This document shows, in pieces, positions 1 through 4,463 of a stretch of 26,875 nucleotides of DNA. Under the pieces are notes generated by a model. It saw nothing but the letters and a program-made list of their open reading frames with translations, did not search any database and was not told where the DNA came from. The stretch's first letter is position 1; each line of letters starts with the position of its first letter. Made by a program: the position numbers and the translations under genes. The DNA lies in the IMG/VR virus record IMGVR_UViG_3300036980_000506, positions 1-26,875 of that record; one strand, 5' to 3'. The DNA is from a virus.

Positions 1-2
1 AC

Positions 3-1112
3 GCAGAAGGAAAGCTCATCACCGACGAGGACACCATCAAGTCATTCGGCTGCACCGAGACGCAGTGTTTCGACACGCCCTGGATTGACCCGAAGGATGC
101 GCCCTCGTTTGAGGAAGAGTGCCCGATGCTGGCCAGCTATTTCAAGCGCGTGCTCAGCCCGGGGTACTTGACGGAGTACAACGTCACTGGCCCCGACCCT
201 CGCCGTGCGGTCATGCTGGAAGCCGTGGGCATGGCGCTGCTCGGTCTCGGTACAAAGGTGCGTAAACTTCTGTGTCTTATCGGGGAGCCGGGCACGGGTA
301 AGTCCACCTTCATCGAGGTGCTGACTGAGCTGTTCCCGCCGGGGGTTCGCTGCTCTATTCACCCACAGGACTTCTACGGGTTCCATAAATGGCCGCTCGT
401 TGGCGCGCGTATCAATCTCGTGGACGACGTGAAGAAGGCGCCGATTCAAGAAGACGGCGACCTGAAGATTGCCATTACCGGTGGCATCCTGCCTATCGAA
501 CGCAAGCACCACGATGGGTTCAATATCAATTCCATCGCGGGGCACATCTATGGGTCGAACAATCGAATCAACGTGCGCGGCGGTAGCACGGGCTTGGCCG
601 CGCGTATGATCGAGATCGACTTCAACGCTGATGTCTTGCGGCACACAACCGCAGACATTCAGGACTACTCCAAGAAGACCGTGGCCGCCGAGCGGTACGC
701 AATCATTCGCCACTTCATCTACGCAGCGTTGGACCGTGTGCTCAACCACGAGTACTGTCTGACTGCGCAGCCCGATGCGGCTGAGAAGTTCGCGGAGTTG
801 GCCGCGCCCACAACGCCGGTAGAGTCCTTCTTCGGCACGCTCGTGTTCGATGAGAACGCGCGCCTGACCAGCAACGTAGTGTATGATGCGTTCAAAGCGT
901 TCTGCGAAGCGAACGGTTTCAAGTTCGCGTCCACCAAGCCCTCATTTGACAAGCTGTTCGGCAACTGGCGGCGCATCAAGAACAAGCGCGATTGGACCCA
1001 CAAGAACAGCGCGGGTAACATGGTCTTCCGCCTGTCCCTGGATGGGGCCGCAGCCGAGCCCGTGGAGAAGGAGGGGCAGCTCATCTCCTTCGTCGGGCGG
1101 AAGTCGGGCTAA
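3..1112 (+). CDS. DNA primase-helicase, D5/P4 type, C-terminal part (5' partial)
   Basis: The frame is open to the first base of the window, so the gene starts upstream; 369 codons are visible. It carries the order of motifs of a superfamily 3 helicase: Walker A GEPGTGKST (visible residues 94-102), Walker B INLVDD (137-142), motif B' around AITGGILPIERKHH, motif C/sensor IYGSNN (182-187), and an arginine-finger candidate in GLAARMIEIDF (Arg201). The last ~120 residues resemble the winged-helix tail of poxvirus D5/phage P4 primase-helicases. Proteins of this family form hexameric rings that unwind DNA at the phage origin, and many carry a primase domain in the N-terminal half, which would lie outside this window. 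The last codons and the stop run into an 11-bp tandem repeat array. The helicase call is firm; a primase half is inferred from the family only. Confidence 0.9.
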   Translation, partial: AEGKLITDEDTIKSFGCTETQCFDTPWIDPKDAPSFEEECPMLASYFKRVLSPGYLTEYNVTGPDPRRAVMLEAVGMALLGLGTKVRKLLCLIGEPGTGKSTFIEVLTELFPPGVRCSIHPQDFYGFHKWPLVGARINLVDDVKKAPIQEDGDLKIAITGGILPIERKHHDGFNINSIAGHIYGSNNRINVRGGSTGLAARMIEIDFNADVLRHTTADIQDYSKKTVAAERYAIIRHFIYAALDRVLNHEYCLTAQPDAAEKFAELAAPTTPVESFFGTLVFDENARLTSNVVYDAFKAFCEANGFKFASTKPSFDKLFGNWRRIKNKRDWTHKNSAGNMVFRLSLDGAAAEPVEKEGQLISFVGRKSG

Positions 1113-1167
1113 GGTCGGGCGTAGTCCGGGCGCAGGTCGGGCGCAGGTAGGGCGCAGGCAGGGGGGC
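1091..1167 (+). repeat. Seven degenerate 11-bp tandem repeats at the helicase 3' end
   Basis: Seven consecutive 11-bp units (1091, 1102, 1113, 1124, 1135, 1146 and 1157) follow the pattern GGTCGGGCGCA with 1-4 changes each. The first two units are codons and the stop of the helicase gene; the other five are non-coding. The period is one DNA helical turn, so all copies lie on one face of the helix. This is the geometry of iterons, but a slipped-strand minisatellite would look the same. An origin role is inference only. Confidence 0.7.
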
Positions 1168-1287
1168 TCGGGCCGATTTGGTCAGGGCCCTACAGGTTTT
1201 GGCTCGGGCGCGCGGGGTTCCTGACTGAGCAGTCATTCACTGACGCGAGCCCAGCGAGAAAAGATGTGGCACCCCACCCCAATCCGC

Positions 1288-1316
1288 TTGCATCCACCCA
1301 GGGGAGGGGCTATGTT
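1288..1316 (+). promoter_or_regulatory. Weak sigma70-like promoter candidate in the 1168-1378 gap
   Basis: TTGCAT (1288-1293) and TATGTT (1311-1316) are 17 bp apart, upstream of the 52-aa ribbon-helix-helix gene. The -35 matches only 3 of 6 consensus positions and the -10 matches 4 of 6. The remainder of the 1168-1378 gap holds a short inverted repeat (GACTG-AG-CAGTC, 1223-1234) and a GGGAGC/GCTCCC imperfect hairpin just before the gene. No other gene is visible there. Confidence 0.25.
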
Positions 1317-1378
1317 GATGGTGTGGGAGCGAGACGCCACCGGGCGCTGCTCCCCACCAACCCCAGTAGGAGAACACC

Positions 1379-1537
1379 ATGGATACCGCCGAGACCTGCT
1401 CCGTCAGCATGACCCTCTACATCACGCCCACTCAGGAAGCGCAGCTCGCGGCACTCGCGAAGAAGGACAAGCGCAGCAAAGCCTTCATCATTCGTGCGGC
1501 TCTCGATGCCTACCTCGCTAACCTTGAGGTCAAGTAA
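1379..1537 (+). CDS. Small ribbon-helix-helix (Arc/CopG-like) DNA-binding protein, 52 aa
   Basis: A 52-codon reading frame starts at ATG 1379 behind a good ribosome site (AGGAG, 5 nt upstream). The protein has the ribbon-helix-helix layout: a short strand (SVSMTLYIT, residues 8-16), helix A (PTQEAQLAALAKKD), a turn with KRSKAFIIR, then helix B (AALDAYLANLEVK). Proteins of this fold dimerise and insert the paired strands in the major groove, usually as repressors. The gene ends in GAGGTCAAGTAA, a sequence repeated exactly at the end of the next gene. Role in this phage is unknown; a regulator of the early region is the simplest reading. Confidence 0.75.
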   Translation: MDTAETCSVSMTLYITPTQEAQLAALAKKDKRSKAFIIRAALDAYLANLEVK

Positions 1538-2036
1538 TCCAATGAGGACAAAGCGCAGTGGTGTGTATTCACTGGTGATCGGCCCCTACTTCTATGTCGG
1601 GTCTACGACAGACTTGGACCAACGAGTGTTCTCTCATCGCTGCGAACTACGCGCAGGCCGGCATTCCCCAAAGCTTCAGCGCGCGTGGTACGAGTACCAA
1701 TCAGCAGAGCTGCATGTTCTCGTGGAGTGCTCGAAGGAAGAGTTACTCGTGAACGAGCAGATCGCTATCGACTGGGTGTTCGCCACGGAGTTCTGCTTAA
1801 ACACCGGACGTTGTGCAGAGAATCCAAACCGGGGGCGTAAGTTGTCGGCCGAACGCTGCGCGCAGATAGGTGAAGCTCGGCGCGGAAAGAAGCACACGCC
1901 CGAGAGCATAGCCAAGATGGCGTCAGCAAAGCTCGGTCGCCCCCGTTCACTCGAAACACGAGCCAAGATAAGTGCATCGCTTAAACGTCGCTACGCTCAA
2001 CAGAGCAATGTACTCAACACCTGCGAGGTCAAGTAA
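1526..2036 (+). mobile_element. Homing-endonuclease insertion flanked by a 12-bp direct repeat
   Basis: GAGGTCAAGTAA occurs at 1526-1537 (end of the ribbon-helix-helix gene) and again at 2025-2036 (end of the endonuclease gene). Each copy is followed within a few bases by ATGAG, the start of the next gene. The repeat holds a GAGG Shine-Dalgarno element and a stop codon, so after insertion both downstream genes keep a ribosome site and a clean stop. Deleting one repeat copy plus the intervening 499 bp joins the ribbon-helix-helix gene directly to the Cys4 gene. The interpretation as insertion is inference from this arrangement. Confidence 0.6.
1542..2036 (+). CDS. Free-standing GIY-YIG homing endonuclease with NUMOD3 repeats
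   Basis: The 164-aa protein has an N-terminal GIY-YIG nuclease domain: GVY (residues 7-9), YVG (18-20), a catalytic-type arginine in DLDQR (Arg28) and a metal-binding glutamate in LLVNEQ (Glu72), at spacings like I-TevI. Residues 97-149 are three successive NUMOD3-like DNA-binding units (RGRKLSAERCAQI, RGKKHTPESIAKM, LGRPRSLETRAKI). Such enzymes nick or cut a specific target and spread their own gene by recombination. ATG 1542 is chosen because it directly precedes the GIY-YIG core and has GAGG 12 nt upstream; an in-frame ATG at 1494 would overlap the previous gene. No intron boundary is visible, so it looks free-standing rather than intron-encoded. Confidence 0.88.
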   Translation: MRTKRSGVYSLVIGPYFYVGSTTDLDQRVFSHRCELRAGRHSPKLQRAWYEYQSAELHVLVECSKEELLVNEQIAIDWVFATEFCLNTGRCAENPNRGRKLSAERCAQIGEARRGKKHTPESIAKMASAKLGRPRSLETRAKISASLKRRYAQQSNVLNTCEVK

Positions 2037-2037
2037 C

Positions 2038-2241
2038 ATGAGCACGGGCATTCAACACCACATCGACCCAGTCCAGCCCGATGCTCCAGCCCCGTTGTCA
2101 AGCATCGACAACCTTCGCGTCCAGGTCGCCCAGCTTCTCGTGGCAGTTCAAGACCTGAAGGAGCTGACCCTGTACGACTGCGAAGGCTGCAAGCGTCCCA
2201 GGTATAAGTGTGTTTGCTCCGCTGCCATCAAGAAAGGATAG
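2038..2241 (+). CDS. Small Cys4 (probable zinc-binding) protein, 67 aa
   Basis: The start is ATG 2038, one base after the endonuclease stop, with GAGG in the repeated element serving as ribosome site (9 nt spacing). Residues 20-45 are predicted helical (SSIDNLRVQVAQLLVAVQDL). The tail holds Cys48, Cys51, Cys58 and Cys60 in the pattern C-x2-C-x6-C-x-C, which is a plausible zinc knuckle, followed by a basic end (AAIKKG). The frame extends upstream in the endonuclease gene to an ATG at 1972, but that start has no ribosome site. The family is not recognised. Its place between two DNA-binding-type genes suggests a regulatory or nucleic-acid role, but nothing in the sequence proves it. Confidence 0.65.
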   Translation: MSTGIQHHIDPVQPDAPAPLSSIDNLRVQVAQLLVAVQDLKELTLYDCEGCKRPRYKCVCSAAIKKG

Positions 2242-2245
2242 CCCC

Positions 2246-2455
2246 ATGTCCATCGCTACCATGAAGCTCACCATCGACATTGACATCGAGCTGCACCGGC
2301 AGCTCAAGGCCCACTGCGCCGCCACCGGGGTCAGCCTCAAGGACTTCGTGACCGAGGGCGCCATCGCCCGCCTGCGGATGCAGGGCCAGTCGGTGTCGCG
2401 CGAAGTGGTGGAAAGAAGTGTGGGTGCCGTTGACAGCACCTCCTCATCGCGGTAA
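2246..2455 (+). CDS. Ribbon-helix-helix DNA-binding protein, 69 aa
   Basis: The start is ATG 2246, 5 nt after the previous stop, with AAAGGA upstream. The alternating strand MKLTIDIDIELHR (residues 6-18) is followed by helix LKAHCAATG, a turn, and helix VSLKDFVTEGAIARLRMQ, the usual layout of the MetJ/Arc/CopG fold. The strand residues that would contact DNA are Lys, Thr, Asp and Asp. The last ~18 residues are Ser-rich and probably disordered. This is the second ribbon-helix-helix gene in the same early operon; the two are not obvious duplicates because their helices differ. It probably represses or organises early transcription (inference). Confidence 0.7.
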   Translation: MSIATMKLTIDIDIELHRQLKAHCAATGVSLKDFVTEGAIARLRMQGQSVSREVVERSVGAVDSTSSSR

Positions 2456-2467
2456 GATATCAGTGTT

Positions 2468-2545
2468 GGCGGGCAGCGCGGCATCGGGTAGGACCATCAT
2501 ACCCATGCGGCACCATCCTCGGTAAGTCGGTCGCGCTGCCCCGCC
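2468..2545 (+). other. Structured RNA or leader element (two stacked stems)
   Basis: A 13-bp stem pairs 2468-2480 with 2532-2545, with one bulged C at 2539. Immediately inside it a second stem pairs 2481-2490 with 2500-2508, nine pairs with one bulged C at 2485 and a 9-nt loop. The two stems abut with no unpaired base on the 5' side, so they could stack coaxially. A pyrimidine tract (CTCCTCTCTCT) follows the outer stem. The element lies between the second ribbon-helix-helix gene and the coiled-coil gene. It could be a terminator, a regulatory leader or a small RNA; none is proven. Confidence 0.5.
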
Positions 2546-2621
2546 CTCCTCTCTCTATGAATGGTTGAGCTATCCGTAACCCGCCCAACCAACCTAACCC
2601 CAGTGAAGTAGGAAGACCATC

Positions 2622-3161
2622 ATGGCTCGCAAGCCCAGCACCACTGCCCCCGCCGCCGAAGTCGCGGCTCCCGTCGTCACCGAGTCCATCGCCGAGCTTC
2701 GTGCCCGCCTCGCCGCTGCCGAAGCCGCCGAAGCTGAGGTTGCCGCGCTCATCGAGTCCGCTCGTGTCGCCAGCCTCAAGGAGCAGTACACCATCTTCAA
2801 CGAAACCTTCGAGTCGGCGCAGTCCAACCTCGAAGCCTTCGAAGCCGGCCTCTCCGTCGCCGACCGGGCCCTGCTCGGCATCAAGGTCCAGGCCGACCGC
2901 AGCCCCAAGGGCGCGACCCTCGCCACCCTCCGGGCCCACCTCGCCTCCCTCGCCCCGGGTTCGCGCTTCACCACGGCGCATCTGCTCGAAGCGGTCGTGC
3001 CCGACGCCTCGGCCGCCACCGTCCGCAGCGCCCTCGGCCAGCTCGGCATCGAGCCCATCGGCAAGGGCAAGGGCGCTCACTACATCATCGCCGCCAAAGT
3101 TTCCCCCGCCGGAGAGCCCTCCGCCGAAGCCGGAACCGAAGGAGCCAGCGCCTCCAACTGA
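2622..3161 (+). CDS. Coiled-coil protein with winged-helix-like C-terminus (unknown)
   Basis: The 179-aa protein starts at ATG 2622 after GTAGGA. Residues 1-20 are a low-complexity Ala/Pro/Thr tail. Residues 22-75 are Ala/Glu-rich heptad-like helix (SIAELRARLAAAEAAEAEVA), a likely oligomerisation coil. Residues ~92-158 read as a helix-turn-helix with a wing: TLATLRAHLASL, FTTAHLLEAV, SAATVRSALGQLGI, then GKGKGAHYIIA. The last 20 residues are disordered. A dimerising coil plus a DNA-binding tail is the layout of many small phage regulators and nucleoid-type silencers, but I do not recognise the family. It is the last gene of the plus-strand block and is followed by a terminator. Confidence 0.7.
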   Translation: MARKPSTTAPAAEVAAPVVTESIAELRARLAAAEAAEAEVAALIESARVASLKEQYTIFNETFESAQSNLEAFEAGLSVADRALLGIKVQADRSPKGATLATLRAHLASLAPGSRFTTAHLLEAVVPDASAATVRSALGQLGIEPIGKGKGAHYIIAAKVSPAGEPSAEAGTEGASASN

Positions 3162-3203
3162 ACCCGTTTCGGTGCCCTCATAGGCATCTCCATCAACCGC
3201 AAG

Positions 3204-3238
3204 AAGGGCCTCGGGTAACACCGGGGCCCTTTCCTTTT
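3204..3238 (+). terminator. Rho-independent terminator between convergent blocks
   Basis: An 11-bp stem pairs 3204-3214 (AAGGGCCTCGG) with 3221-3231, with one G-T wobble and the hexaloop GTAACA. TTTCCTTTT follows on the plus strand. On the minus strand the stem is followed by a weaker TTCTT, so it may also stop the late transcripts arriving from the right. It separates the end of the early block from the end of the late block. Confidence 0.85.
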
Positions 3239-3250
3239 GCGAGTGCTACG

Positions 3251-3283
3251 CCAGCGTTACTCCAGTGTTACTCCAGTGTTACT
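3251..3283. repeat. Three 11-bp tandem repeats
   Basis: Three head-to-tail copies of CCAGTGTTACT begin at 3251, 3262 and 3273; the first has one change (C for T). The last copy overlaps the stop codon of the minus-strand gene ending at 3279. This is a second 11-bp-period repeat in the window, unrelated in sequence to the 1091-1167 array. Confidence 0.75.
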
Positions 3284-3560
3284 GTAGTTGACCAACCATC
3301 GGGTGCTGCTTGACTCCAGACAGCTTCAAGCTCATGCACTTGCTGTCACCGTATTCAATACGACACGCAGTCTGGAGCTTGACGTGGACTTCGCGCAGGT
3401 CAGCGATGATTGGCGTTACATCCACCGGAGGGCGGGCGGCGAGCGGCGCCGGGGGCTTTGCGACTGAGCCCTCATCGACCGTAGCTTCAGGCGCAGTAGG
3501 CTCTCCAGCAATGGGCGTAAAGCCGCAGAGAAGAAGGCACACAAGGCACGCGCGGGTCAT
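3279..3560 (-). CDS. Small exported protein, o-spanin candidate
   Basis: The 93-aa protein begins with a short basic end and a hydrophobic run (MTRACLVCLLLCGFTPIAG), which reads as a signal sequence. A Pro/Ala-rich stretch follows (EPTAPEATVDEGSVAKPPAP), then a C-terminal part with two cysteines (QTACRIEYGDSKC). Its start codon overlaps the stop of the upstream gene as TGATG, so translation is probably coupled. A small Pro-rich exported protein coupled to a one-TM coiled-coil protein is the layout of Rz/Rz1-type spanins. Against this, no canonical lipobox is present: the Cys8 and Cys12 contexts (CLVC, LLLC) lack the usual small residue at -1. The call therefore stays tentative. Confidence 0.5.
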   Translation of the reverse strand: MTRACLVCLLLCGFTPIAGEPTAPEATVDEGSVAKPPAPLAARPPVDVTPIIADLREVHVKLQTACRIEYGDSKCMSLKLSGVKQHPMVGQLQ

Positions 3561-3880
3561 CAGTTGCTCCGAGAGAGTTGCAGGTTGAGTAACCGATCCA
3601 CGCTGCGAGTGGTATTAGAAAGTTCCGTTGCCAGAGCAGGAAGCTGTTGGACTGCGTCCTCCGTCTTCCTTATCCGTTCTTCTTGAACAATGAGTGCAGA
3701 CTCAGCTCGGTCAAGTCGGACGATGAGTGCCGTGTTGGTCTGGACCTGGGTGTACCACGCCGTCAGCGTACCCACCACAGTCGCGGTCAGAAGCGCCGGA
3801 ACGGTAATGCCGATGTAGTCGCGGCCCCGCTCGCGGATGGTCTGAAGCGCGCTGGTCAGTTGGGGAATGGGCTCGGCCAT
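3560..3880 (-). CDS. Membrane-anchored coiled-coil protein, i-spanin or holin-like candidate
   Basis: The 106-aa protein starts at ATG 3880 (GGGAG 4 nt upstream). A longer GTG-started frame to 3964 has no ribosome site. The basic segment QTIRERGRDY precedes one membrane span, about residues 22-42 (IGITVPALLTATVVGTLTAW), implying N-in topology. The rest is a heptad-rich coil rich in Glu, Arg and Leu. This topology fits an i-spanin (inner-membrane subunit of the complex that disrupts the outer membrane at lysis), and the next gene, coupled by TGATG, would be its partner. Alternatives are a one-TM holin or a virion membrane protein. It lies at the very end of the late block, a common place for lysis genes. 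Confidence 0.55.
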   Translation of the reverse strand: MAEPIPQLTSALQTIRERGRDYIGITVPALLTATVVGTLTAWYTQVQTNTALIVRLDRAESALIVQEERIRKTEDAVQQLPALATELSNTTRSVDRLLNLQLSRSN

Positions 3881-3930
3881 AGGAACTCCCGAGAAAAGGG
3901 GACGAACAGACGCTAACCCATTCGCCCCCC

Positions 3931-3959
3931 ATCCTACCTCTTGGAGACTAAACCGGCAA
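3931..3959 (-). promoter_or_regulatory. Weak promoter candidate before the spanin-like pair
   Basis: Read on the minus strand, TTGCCG (3954-3959) and TAGGAT (3931-3936) are 17 bp apart in the 101-bp gap upstream of the gene starting at 3880. The -35 matches 3 of 6 consensus positions and the -10 matches 4 of 6, so chance is a serious alternative. Confidence 0.25.
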
Positions 3960-3981
3960 GTCACCGACTATCGCCATTCCC

Positions 3982-4353
3982 TTAGACCGCGCTCACATCC
4001 CAGTAAGCGACGACCAGGGTATCGCCAGTGGTGTTCGTACCAGCGGCGTTGTTGATCGTAGCCGCGGCAGTGATCGTGAACTCGCTGGTCAGCGTGCTCA
4101 GGTTGATGTTCGCGGCGGTCGCATCACGGTCAAGGCGCAACACGCAGATGAGCTTGTCAGCGGTGGCGATGCCAGTCACAGTCACGTCACCGGCAGCCGC
4201 TCCGGCAGCAGTCGTGATCACGAGGGCGCCGGCAACCATGTGACTGCCGCCCACGATAGAGAGCGCCAGCTTGGCAGCAGTGATGGCGAGGGCGCCGAGC
4301 TTACCAGAAGTGACCACACCATCACGAATGTCAGAGTTCTTGACCCAGGCCAT
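3982..4353 (-). CDS. Small probable virion structural protein, 123 aa
   Basis: The start is ATG 4353 with AAAGGA 8 nt upstream; a longer frame to 4398 lacks a ribosome site. The N-terminus (MAWVKNSDIRDGVVTSGKL) continues as an Ala/Leu-rich helix (GALAITAAKLALSIVGG). The rest is Thr/Ala/Val-rich alternating strand (ALVITTAAGAAAGDVTVTG, ending TLVVAYWDVSAV). The composition, low in charge and rich in Ala, Thr and Val, is typical of phage fibre or decoration proteins, and phrases like GKLGALAITAAKLA are common in minor structural proteins. It follows the large ejection-type gene after a 110-bp gap. No catalytic motif is visible. Confidence 0.6.
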   Translation of the reverse strand: MAWVKNSDIRDGVVTSGKLGALAITAAKLALSIVGGSHMVAGALVITTAAGAAAGDVTVTGIATADKLICVLRLDRDATAANINLSTLTSEFTITAAATINNAAGTNTTGDTLVVAYWDVSAV

Positions 4354-4383
4354 GGGGCACATCCTTTTGCGTTGTTGCAGCGA

Positions 4384-4431
4384 AGGGCGCTGCTTCACGA
4401 TGGACTAAGAGTGGGAGAGCAACAGCGCCCT
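4384..4431 (-). promoter_or_regulatory. 9-bp inverted repeat in the 4354-4463 gap
   Basis: AGGGCGCTG (4384-4392) pairs perfectly with CAGCGCCCT (4423-4431) around a 30-nt loop. It sits between the 1468-aa gene and the 123-aa gene. There is no U-tract, so it is not a standard terminator; an RNA processing or stabilising hairpin is possible. Confidence 0.4.
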
Positions 4432-4463
4432 CACACCCACTACCACCTGATACCGCCCTAACC

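Noticed and set aside
42-749. Minus-strand open frame of 235 codons
   Set aside because: Opposite the helicase motifs, which are intact on the plus strand.
1379-2455. Toxin-antitoxin pair formed by the ribbon-helix-helix genes
   Set aside because: Neither neighbour looks like a toxin (RelE, MazF, HicA or PIN type); the adjacent genes are an endonuclease of homing type and a Cys4 protein.
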